A stretch of DNA of 64,000 nucleotides from JACVRW01 sp963837445 (GTDB lineage: Bacteria; Actinomycetota; Thermoleophilia; Solirubrobacterales; Thermoleophilaceae), in contig CAWINK010000001.1 of assembly GCA_963837445.1 (NCBI GenBank), positions 62,001-126,000 of the forward strand, in the 5' to 3' direction. The notes below the pieces were generated by a model. It had not been told where the DNA came from. It saw nothing but the letters and a program-made list of their open reading frames with translations, and searched no databases. The stretch's first letter is position 1. The number at the start of each line of letters is the position of its first letter. Position numbers and translations under genes: made by a program. Positions 25,299 through 32,453 of this stretch are shown piece after piece.

Positions 25299-27461
25299 GT
25301 GTCCTCGCTAACCCGCTGGGTCCTCGCACACAAGCGCACGGTCGTACTCACGTGGGTCGTCCTGACGATCGCGGGCGTGATGGCGTCCGGGCCGGCCACG
25401 GATGCACTCGATCCTGAGTTCTCGGTCCCCAATAAGGAAGGCTGGGAGACCAACTCGGCCATCGAGAAGCTCTACGGCGGAACGGGCGGCAACACGGCGC
25501 CGCTCCTTCCCGTCGTGACGCTGCCCGAGGGCACGCGCGCCGACTCCCCGAGCGTGAGGGCCGACCTCGCGAAGGTGGATCGTGCGCTCGAGAAGGCCCT
25601 GCCCGGCTCGCGGTTGGCCTCCTACGCCTCGACGGGCGACAAGACCTTCATCTCGGAGGACGGACGCACGACGTTCGGCGTCATCTACCCGCAGCCCGAC
25701 CCCAACTCCGCCTTCGGTGAAAACCCGCAGGCCGAGAAGGCGGCGAGCGCGGCGCTGGAGAACGCCACCGTGGCCGGCCAGCCGGTGCACCTGACCGGCT
25801 TCGACGCGCTGTTCGAGGACAGCGGCGCCGACAGCGAGGGCCCCGGCCTTCTCCTCGAGGCCGTGCTCGGCGGGCTCGGCGCGCTCGCGGTGCTCACGTT
25901 CGTGTTCGCGTCGTTCCTGGCGATCATCCCGATCTTCATGGCGATCGTCTCGATCATGACCACGTTCCTGCTGCTCCTCGGGCTCACCGAGCTCACGTCG
26001 GTATCCCCCATCGTGCAGTTCCTGATCGCCCTGCTCGGGCTGGGTGTGGCGATCGACTACTCGCTGATCGTCGTCTCGCGCTGGCGCGAGGAGCGCTCGC
26101 ATGGGCGTACCGGCGACGAGGCGGTGCAGAAGGCGATGGAGACGGCTGGACGAGCCGTCGTCTTCAGCGGAATCACCGTGGCGATCGGCCTGCTTGCGCT
26201 GATCGCGCTGCCGCTGCCGTTCCTGCGTTCGATGGGCTACGGCGGAATGCTGATCCCGCTTGTGTCCACGCTCGTCGCGATCACGCTGCTGCCTGTGGTG
26301 CTCGCGAAGACGGGCGCACGTCTCGACTGGCCGCACCGGCGCACCGACGACAAGGCGAGCCGTGCCTGGACCCGCTGGGCCGAGATGGTCTCCCGACGCC
26401 GCTGGCTGGCGGCCGGCGCCGGCATGGCGGTCGTACTCGCGCTCGCATTCGCGGCCACCGACCTCCAGCTCGGCACCTCGGACGCCGACACCGTGGCCAC
26501 CTCAGGCGACGCCAGGGAAGGCCTGGTGGCGCTCGAGGACGCCGGCGTGGGCGAGGGAGCCCTCCTGCCGCACGAGATCCTGATCGAGGGCGACACCGAG
26601 CCCGGCCAGGTGGCGAGCGCCGTGGCCGGTGTTGAGGGCACCCACGGCGCGGTCGCGCCCGACAGCCCGCAATGGAACCGCAACGGGACCTCGATCGTCG
26701 AGGCGTTCCCGATCCCGGACAGCGGCACGAGCGAGGGTGAGGCCAACCTCCAAGGGGTGCGCGACGCTGCACATGACACGGGACCGGACGTGCGTGTCGG
26801 CGGTCAGCCTGCGGGCAACGCCGACTTCATCGATGCGGTCTACGGCAGCTTCCCGCTGATGATCGCCCTGATCACCATCACCACCTTCATCCTGCTCGCG
26901 CGGGCATTCCGCTCGCTGCTGCTGCCGGCGAAGGCGATCGTGCTCAACATCCTCAGCGTCGCCGCGGCATGGGGCGTGCTGGTGCTCGTCTGGCAGCACG
27001 GCTACGGATCGGAGTTGATCTGGGGCATCGAGGCCACGGGGTCGATCCCGTCCTGGATGCCGCTGATGATCTTCGCCTTCCTGTTCGGGCTATCGATGGA
27101 CTACGAGGTGTTCATCCTCTCCCGCATGCGCGAGGAATACGACCGCACCGGGTCCACCGAGACGGCGGTGATCACCGGCATCGGCCGCACCGGGCGGCTC
27201 GTCACGAGCGCGGCGCTGATCCTGTTCCTCACGTTCGTGGCCATGGGCTCGAGCCCCGGAACCGACCTGAAGATGTTCGCCACAGGGCTTGGCGCCGGGA
27301 TCCTGCTCGACGCCACGGTCATCCGGGCGCTGATCGTGCCCGCGGTGATCTCGCTGATGGGCCGCTGGAACTGGTGGCTGCCCGAATGGCCCGCGCGCGT
27401 GCTGCGCGTGGAGCCGTCGGTGCTCCAGCGCCGGGTGGCCACCGGGGAGGGCGAGGTCTAG
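25299..27461 (+). CDS. MMPL-family RND exporter
   Basis: A 720-residue membrane transporter with two repeats of one helix, a large extracytoplasmic loop and a five-helix bundle. Seen: N-terminal helix VVLTWVVLTIAGVMASGPA, LGLGVAIDYSLIVVSRWREE near 245 and LFGLSMDYEVFILSRMREEY near 596; the paired DY residues are the proton-relay signature of MMPL proteins. It exports lipids or drugs; substrate unknown. GTG start with GGAGG at 8 nt. The divergent MarR gene is the probable regulator. Confidence 0.9.
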   Translation: MSSLTRWVLAHKRTVVLTWVVLTIAGVMASGPATDALDPEFSVPNKEGWETNSAIEKLYGGTGGNTAPLLPVVTLPEGTRADSPSVRADLAKVDRALEKALPGSRLASYASTGDKTFISEDGRTTFGVIYPQPDPNSAFGENPQAEKAASAALENATVAGQPVHLTGFDALFEDSGADSEGPGLLLEAVLGGLGALAVLTFVFASFLAIIPIFMAIVSIMTTFLLLLGLTELTSVSPIVQFLIALLGLGVAIDYSLIVVSRWREERSHGRTGDEAVQKAMETAGRAVVFSGITVAIGLLALIALPLPFLRSMGYGGMLIPLVSTLVAITLLPVVLAKTGARLDWPHRRTDDKASRAWTRWAEMVSRRRWLAAGAGMAVVLALAFAATDLQLGTSDADTVATSGDAREGLVALEDAGVGEGALLPHEILIEGDTEPGQVASAVAGVEGTHGAVAPDSPQWNRNGTSIVEAFPIPDSGTSEGEANLQGVRDAAHDTGPDVRVGGQPAGNADFIDAVYGSFPLMIALITITTFILLARAFRSLLLPAKAIVLNILSVAAAWGVLVLVWQHGYGSELIWGIEATGSIPSWMPLMIFAFLFGLSMDYEVFILSRMREEYDRTGSTETAVITGIGRTGRLVTSAALILFLTFVAMGSSPGTDLKMFATGLGAGILLDATVIRALIVPAVISLMGRWNWWLPEWPARVLRVEPSVLQRRVATGEGEV

Positions 27462-28435
27462 GGCCCGGCGGCCCCGCTGCGCATGCGCGCGGCGAGCGCG
27501 TCGATCCTACGGCGCGTGTCAGCTTTGCTCGTGACCGCGTAGTACGGGTCCCCGGCGCTGGCCGCCCACGGAACCAGAAGGTCGAAGTCGAGTTCCCGGA
27601 TCAGCTCGAGGCTGTCCAGGTAGGCGGCCCGGTCGCTCGACTCGAGCAGCGCGGATCTCCATTCGCCGCCCTCGAGGTAGATCGTGTCGCCGGTGAAGAG
27701 AATCCGGTGCTCACCGCTGTCCCAGAGGAATGCCGTGGCACCGCTCGTGTGCCCCGGCGTCGGGATCACCTCGAAATCCTCGTCCAGCGTGTGCCGGCGC
27801 GAGAAGGTCCCGCGGATGTGCGCGTGCTCCGCCACCGACGCGCGCTCCTCCTCGTGCACAAACAGCGGCGCCCGCACCTCGCCGAAGCCCGCCTCGTGCC
27901 GGTGATTCAGGTAGTGGCGGGTGGCGGCGAACTCGGCGCCCGGCGCGTTGTAGACGAGGATGTCGCCCTGCTCGCGCCCCAAGAGGAACGCACGGATCTG
28001 AAGCGATGGCGCGAAGGGCAACGACTCGGGCGGCGAGGCGTAGAGCCCCTGGATGACTGGCTCGGCGTTCGGGCGCTTGCGATGGGCGCGCTCGTAGGCC
28101 AGGCGGAACACTTCGACCGCGCCGGCGAGATCCGCCGCGGTCCGCACCGGCACGGTCAGCCAGCCCGAGTCCGGCATCGCGGAGTGCGGGCGGGCGCGGC
28201 CGGCCGCGATCAGCTCGTCGCGCACAGAGCGCGGCAGCGGGATGTCCGCGAAGGCGCCGCGTTCGCCGGCGTCGTGAAGGTGGCCGAGCTGCCGGCGCCC
28301 GAGCTGGAACATCGGGCCGCCGAAGCGGGGCTCCGGCACCACCTCGACGTCCGCCCAGTTGCCGACCTCGCCAACGAGCGCGTCCACGGCCACGCTTCCG
28401 TTGAGCTCCGTGTTCTCGAGTTCTTGAACGTTCAT
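27458..28435 (-). CDS. MBL-fold hydrolase with N-terminal DUF5519/luciferase-like domain
   Basis: A 325-residue two-domain protein. The first 120 residues contain QLGRRQLGHLHDAG, IPLPRSVRDELIAAGRARPH and DSGWLTVPVRT, as in the DUF5519 domain. The second is a metallo-beta-lactamase-like part with VIPTPGHTSGATAFLW near 228, RILFTGDTIYLEGG near 247 and a late LLVPWAASAGDPYY; the canonical HxHxDH motif is replaced by NHRHEAGFG, so catalysis is uncertain. ATG 28435 is chosen. It diverges from soxR over a 20-bp palindrome and is a likely SoxR target. Confidence 0.75.
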   Translation of the reverse strand: MNVQELENTELNGSVAVDALVGEVGNWADVEVVPEPRFGGPMFQLGRRQLGHLHDAGERGAFADIPLPRSVRDELIAAGRARPHSAMPDSGWLTVPVRTAADLAGAVEVFRLAYERAHRKRPNAEPVIQGLYASPPESLPFAPSLQIRAFLLGREQGDILVYNAPGAEFAATRHYLNHRHEAGFGEVRAPLFVHEEERASVAEHAHIRGTFSRRHTLDEDFEVIPTPGHTSGATAFLWDSGEHRILFTGDTIYLEGGEWRSALLESSDRAAYLDSLELIRELDFDLLVPWAASAGDPYYAVTSKADTRRRIDALAARMRSGAAGP

Positions 28436-28449
28436 GTGCCCATCATGCA

Positions 28450-28469
28450 ACTTCAAGTGCACTTGAAGT
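28450..28469. promoter_or_regulatory. SoxR-type operator, perfect 20-bp palindrome
   Basis: ACTTCAAGTGCACTTGAAGT lies between the divergent MBL-hydrolase and soxR starts. It shares the TCAAGT/ACTTGA half-sites of known SoxR boxes. MerR-family activators bind such dyads within promoters. Confidence 0.85.
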
Positions 28470-28497
28470 CAAGGCCGATGTCTGCTTCCATCGATCA

Positions 28498-28944
28498 ATG
28501 CCCGAGATGCTCACGATCGGCGAGCTGTCCGAGCGGAGCGGCGTGGCGTCCTCCGCCCTCCGCTTCTACGAGGAGCGCGGGCTGATCAGCTCGGAGCGAG
28601 CGTCCTCGGGACACCGGCGCTTCGCGCGGCCGGTGATCCGGCGCATCGCCTTCATCGTGTTCGCGCAGCGAGTGGGGCTGAGCCTCGACGAGATCCGTGA
28701 GGAGCTCGTCAAGCTGCCGGCCGACCGTGTTCCGAACCGCGGCGACTGGGCCAAGCTCTCGAGCTCGTGGACCACCCGGATCGACGCCCGCATCGCCGAG
28801 CTCGAGCGGCTCAAGGACGGCCTGACCGAGTGCATCGGCTGCGGCTGCCTGTCACTGGGCCGCTGCCAGCTCGCGAACCCCGGCGACCGCGCGGCCGCGC
28901 GGGGCCCCGGGCCGCGCTACTGGATCGGCGATCCGCGCCCGTGA
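28498..28944 (+). CDS. soxR: SoxR, redox-sensitive MerR-family regulator
   Basis: A 148-residue MerR-type protein: helix-turn-helix LTIGELSERSGVASSALRFY (residues 5-24), GHRRF wing, dimerisation helix, and the SoxR-specific iron-sulfur motif CIGCGCLSLGRC with Cys112, 115, 117 and 123 followed by QLANPGD, the same spacing as enteric SoxR. It senses redox-cycling compounds and activates its targets. The only operator visible controls the divergent MBL hydrolase and soxR itself. No strong Shine-Dalgarno precedes the ATG, so the mRNA may be leaderless. Confidence 0.95.
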   Translation: MPEMLTIGELSERSGVASSALRFYEERGLISSERASSGHRRFARPVIRRIAFIVFAQRVGLSLDEIREELVKLPADRVPNRGDWAKLSSSWTTRIDARIAELERLKDGLTECIGCGCLSLGRCQLANPGDRAAARGPGPRYWIGDPRP

Positions 28945-28990
28945 GTGGCAAATACTGGCGGGCGGCCCAATTCCGGGTTAGTCTCGGAAT

Positions 28991-30724
28991 GTGGAGGCCC
29001 TCCGGAGAGGCACGCGCGTGCTCGTGGTGCTGGTTGCGCTGCTTGCGCTGCCCGTGGCGAGTGCGCAGGCCGCAGCGGTCGAGCCGCCCCAGATCGTCGC
29101 GCCTGGCGGCAAGTGGATTTCGGGCGATTTCCTGCAGCAGACTGGCCTGAACTGCTCGACCGCGATCCTCGGCGAGCCCTACACCGAGGTGATGGTCTCG
29201 GGCATCGCCTCGTACGGTGGGCTTCCGTCGGTGCCGAAGGTGAACGACCCGTACTGGACCGCCTTCCTCGTGTCCATCCCGGGCAATCCGTGCGGCTCGG
29301 GCTCAGCGAATGTCGTCACGACTCTGATCCTCCCGCCGAGCACCCAGGTCGACTCGAGCCGCCCGATCAAGTGCTACGGACTCCCGCGCGTCAACGACGA
29401 GAACACGCCCTGGCAGGACCTCGGCAACCAGAGCTGGAGCTTCCTGGGCTCGAGCGGCCCCTACTGCGTGAACCAGCCCAGCATCTCCCCCTACCACGGA
29501 GGCGGCCTTCAGTTCGGCTTCCGGCCGCTCGCCAATGGCCAGATGTTCTGGATCTTCGTGCCCGTGAAGTCGAGCGGTCCGCTGATCGGCGCGGGCGGCC
29601 CGAGCCCGGGCCACGGCTTCACGTGGCTGACGGACGCGACCGGCGTGTACGCGAACCCGGGGCGCAGCTTCGTGTGGGCGAACGTGCTCGATGGCGCTCT
29701 CGGCGCGAACCCGTTCGTGTACTTCGCGCAGGAGCCCGCTTCGATCCCGTTCTGGAAGGAAGACGCGCCGAACGACCCGGGTCATCCGACTCAGCCCATG
29801 ACAACCAAGAGCCGGGTCGAATGGCTGGCGAACCTGTACAGCGCGGGCAAGACCGGCAACTTCTGCTGGGAGCTCTACAAGGCTGCTTCCGCCACCGGCA
29901 CGCCGGTGATCGACGCGTGCGCAAGCGGGTTCCCCGGCTGGGTTTCGGCGATCACCGCCGCCGGGGATCTCTGGCAGGTCTTCGGCAGCGGAACCGCGGA
30001 GGGACCGAACGGCGGCTATTCGCCCCTCTACTACGACGACGATCCGCCCAGCACGACCTTCACGGTCCGCTGGAAGTTCATTCCCAGCACCGGGCCGCCC
30101 GTGTTCAAGGACTCCACCTTCACCACCCTCGCCGGTCCTGACCAGGACGGCGACGGCATACCGAACAACGGAACCGATCTCTGTCCGGCAGTCAAGGGCA
30201 CGCTTACCAATGGATGCCTGCCCGCTGTTCAGGCCGATCCGGACAAGGACGGCGTCTACGGCGCCCTGGACCTCTGCCCGGCGCTGGATGGCCAGGGCGC
30301 GCAGAACGGCTGCCCGGGCGGGATCATCCCCGAGATCATCAAGCCGCCCGAGAACAAGACGCTCGTCGCGACCCTCCTGACCAAGAGCGGGGCCGTCTTC
30401 AAGCGTGCCAGCCTCGCCAAGGGTGCTCCCGTGAAGTTCGAGTGCACGGTCGACTCCGCGGCGAACGGCACGCTCAGCATCACGAAGAAGGTCGCCAAGA
30501 AGCTCAAGATCAAGACGAAGAAGAAGCAGAAGACCGTTGGCATCGCCAGCGGCAAGGGCCAGTGCAAGGCCGTCGGCGGCGGCAGCCTGAAGCTCAAGGT
30601 CCTGCGCGCCTACGCGAAGAAGGTCAAGAAGGCCAAGAAGACCTTCCCGGCCTCGCTCGCGATCAAGCTGACCGCTCCCGGGCAGACTGCCGTCACCGTC
30701 AAGCGGTCGGTCAAGGTCCGCTAG
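28991..30724 (+). CDS. Large secreted protein with calcium-type repeats and Lys-rich C-terminal domain
   Basis: A 577-residue protein of unknown function. Seen: Sec signal peptide (VLVVLVALLALPVASAQAA, about 11-29), a 350-residue Trp/Tyr/Gly-rich domain with several Cys, two thrombospondin-3-like aspartate repeats (DQDGDGIPNNGTD near 383 and DPDKDGVYGALD near 416), and a Lys-rich beta-domain (about 450-577) with runs such as KKVAKKLKIKTKKKQK. Such basic C-terminal domains are common in surface proteins of Solirubrobacterales-like actinomycetes. GTG start chosen because it precedes the signal peptide. Confidence 0.75.
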   Translation: MEALRRGTRVLVVLVALLALPVASAQAAAVEPPQIVAPGGKWISGDFLQQTGLNCSTAILGEPYTEVMVSGIASYGGLPSVPKVNDPYWTAFLVSIPGNPCGSGSANVVTTLILPPSTQVDSSRPIKCYGLPRVNDENTPWQDLGNQSWSFLGSSGPYCVNQPSISPYHGGGLQFGFRPLANGQMFWIFVPVKSSGPLIGAGGPSPGHGFTWLTDATGVYANPGRSFVWANVLDGALGANPFVYFAQEPASIPFWKEDAPNDPGHPTQPMTTKSRVEWLANLYSAGKTGNFCWELYKAASATGTPVIDACASGFPGWVSAITAAGDLWQVFGSGTAEGPNGGYSPLYYDDDPPSTTFTVRWKFIPSTGPPVFKDSTFTTLAGPDQDGDGIPNNGTDLCPAVKGTLTNGCLPAVQADPDKDGVYGALDLCPALDGQGAQNGCPGGIIPEIIKPPENKTLVATLLTKSGAVFKRASLAKGAPVKFECTVDSAANGTLSITKKVAKKLKIKTKKKQKTVGIASGKGQCKAVGGGSLKLKVLRAYAKKVKKAKKTFPASLAIKLTAPGQTAVTVKRSVKVR

Positions 30725-30742
30725 CGCGGGCGGCGCCGCGCC

Positions 30743-31201
30743 GTGAACAGCTGCCCGAACTGCGACGCGCCTGCGCCGGCCGGGGCGCGGACCTGTGCGG
30801 CATGCGGCTATCGGTTCCTTGAGGACAGGCGCCCCGGACGCGTGCTCCTCGTCGCCGCTGTGACGGCGGCGGTCGTCGCGGCCGCCGTGATCGTGATACC
30901 GAGCGGAGACCACGCCCGGACCTCCGGCGCAGAGGAGGGGCGCGCGCCCGACCCACCGCGCGTGCTGACCGAGCTGCTCGCGAACCACCCCCTCTCCACG
31001 CGCGAGGCGGAGCGCCGCCTCGAGACGCGCTTCACCTCCGTAGGCGACGACGACAGCGCGGCCGTCGAATGCGACGGGCGCGTGCCACGCCCTGCGCACG
31101 CGATCCGACACTGCCGCCTGCGCTACCCGAACGGCGCCCAGAGAAGGGTCGTGCTACTACTCGACGCGCGCGGCCGCGAGCTGCTGAGCGAGTTCAAGTG
31201 A
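30743..31201 (+). CDS. Zinc-ribbon membrane-anchored protein
   Basis: A 152-residue protein: an N-terminal zinc ribbon (CPNCDAPAPAGARTCAACGY, residues 4-23), one transmembrane helix (VLLVAAVTAAVVAAAVIVI, about 34-52) and an extracytoplasmic domain with two Cys (VECDG, RHCRLRYPNG). The function is not known; similar architectures carry small secreted beta-domains outside the cell. Its TGA overlaps the next GTG (GTGA). Confidence 0.7.
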   Translation: MNSCPNCDAPAPAGARTCAACGYRFLEDRRPGRVLLVAAVTAAVVAAAVIVIPSGDHARTSGAEEGRAPDPPRVLTELLANHPLSTREAERRLETRFTSVGDDDSAAVECDGRVPRPAHAIRHCRLRYPNGAQRRVVLLLDARGRELLSEFK

Positions 31202-31878
31202 CAGCCGACACGCCACGAATCCTGCTGTTCGACATCGATGGCACGCTCGTCTCGACAGGCGGCGCCGGCGCGGTGGCATGGAAGCGCGCGTTCGAGGAGC
31301 TGCACGGCATCCCAGCCGACATCGGCAAGTTCACCGATGCCGGCATGACCGACCCGGACGTGGGCGCAAAGACGTTCGAAGCGGTGCTGCACCGCGAGCC
31401 CACCCCACGCGAGCTTGCACAGCTTGTGCAGCGGAGGCTCGAGCACCTTCCCGAGGCGGTGGCGGAGAGCGAGGGCTACAGGGTGCTCCCGGGCGTGCCG
31501 GAGCGGCTCAAGCAGCTGAGCCACGACGGGCATCTGCTCGGGCTCATCACCGGCAACGGCGACGGCGCCGCGGCCATCAAGCTCGCTCGCGGAGACCTCA
31601 ACCGCTGGTTCACGTTCGGCGCCTACGCGAGCGCGGGGGTGGATCGCCCCGGGATCGTGCGCCGGGCGGTGGAGCGCGGCGAGGCGATGCTCGGCTGCGA
31701 CGTGCCGAACTCGGAGATCTTCGTGATCGGTGACACGCCGCTCGATATCACGGCAGCCCATGCCGTCGAGTGCACTGCGATCGGCGTGGCCACCGGCAAG
31801 TACGACCGCGACGCCCTGCTCGAAGCTGGCGCCGACCATGTGCTTGGGACGCTCGAGGAGGAGCTTCCGCTCAGTTAG
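31198..31878 (+). CDS. HAD-family phosphatase (phosphoglycolate phosphatase-like)
   Basis: A 226-residue HAD hydrolase: motif I LLFDIDGTLV with nucleophile Asp12 and Asp14, cap helices, motif II LGLITGNGDG near 115, the Lys of AAIKLARG, and motif IV FVIGDTPLDITAAHAVEC near 176. Probably removes phosphate from phosphoglycolate or a similar metabolite. The GTG at 31198 overlaps the previous stop; an earlier ATG would lie inside the upstream gene. Confidence 0.87.
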   Translation: MTADTPRILLFDIDGTLVSTGGAGAVAWKRAFEELHGIPADIGKFTDAGMTDPDVGAKTFEAVLHREPTPRELAQLVQRRLEHLPEAVAESEGYRVLPGVPERLKQLSHDGHLLGLITGNGDGAAAIKLARGDLNRWFTFGAYASAGVDRPGIVRRAVERGEAMLGCDVPNSEIFVIGDTPLDITAAHAVECTAIGVATGKYDRDALLEAGADHVLGTLEEELPLS

Positions 31879-31943
31879 CAACGAGAACCCGCCCGGAAGC
31901 TGCGCAGCACGGGGGCGTCGAGGTGAAAAAACTTCCGCAAACG

Positions 31944-31972
31944 TTGACTGCCCTCGGGTCCCGGACTACGCT
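31944..31972 (+). promoter_or_regulatory. Candidate sigma-70-type promoter
   Basis: TTGACT and TACGCT hexamers with an exact 17-bp spacer, 50 nt upstream of the holin-like gene; GAGGCGCCCC precedes that start. Confidence 0.55.
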
Positions 31973-32022
31973 CACAGGGAACGAGAACTGCCCTCTCGAA
32001 GCCGCCTCTAGGAGGCGCCCCA

Positions 32023-32451
32023 ATGAGCCCCAATCGCGTCGTAGCGGTGGCAACACCGCTCGTCTTCGCCCCACTGGCCGGAGCGGTCACCGCATGGCTG
32101 GCCGAGCACTTTCCAGGCTTCAACGTCGACCAGAGCTCGCTCGAGGAGATCTTCATCGCAGGCGCGTTGATAGCGCTCGCGCCCGCGGCTCAGTGGCTCC
32201 ACGGCTGGCAGAAATTTGAGGCCCGCCAGGCCGACATCGCGCAGGACGTGGCGGTGGAGGCCAAGCCCACACCTGAGGCATTCACAGGCGGAGCGTCGGA
32301 CGAGCTGGCCGAGCTCGACGACCTGGAGGACCTCGACGACCTCGCGGCGCTCGAGGACCTCGACGACGACGTGGAGGACCTGGAGGACCTCGACGAGCTC
32401 GAAGACGAATTCCTCGTCGAGGACGAGGAACCGGCCGGCGTGGGGAGCTGA
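32023..32451 (+). CDS. Holin-like membrane protein with acidic tail
   Basis: A 142-residue protein: two hydrophobic helices (about 8-27 and 44-62) with a short loop, then an extremely acidic tail (residues 94-137) made of Asp/Glu/Leu repeats such as DDLEDLDDLAALEDLDDD. The size, two helices and position directly before a lysin-like gene (2 nt gap) resemble phage holins, but no other phage genes are near. The acidic tail is unusual and could bind the basic lysin or cations. Confidence 0.55.
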   Translation: MSPNRVVAVATPLVFAPLAGAVTAWLAEHFPGFNVDQSSLEEIFIAGALIALAPAAQWLHGWQKFEARQADIAQDVAVEAKPTPEAFTGGASDELAELDDLEDLDDLAALEDLDDDVEDLEDLDELEDEFLVEDEEPAGVGS

Positions 32452-32453
32452 TC

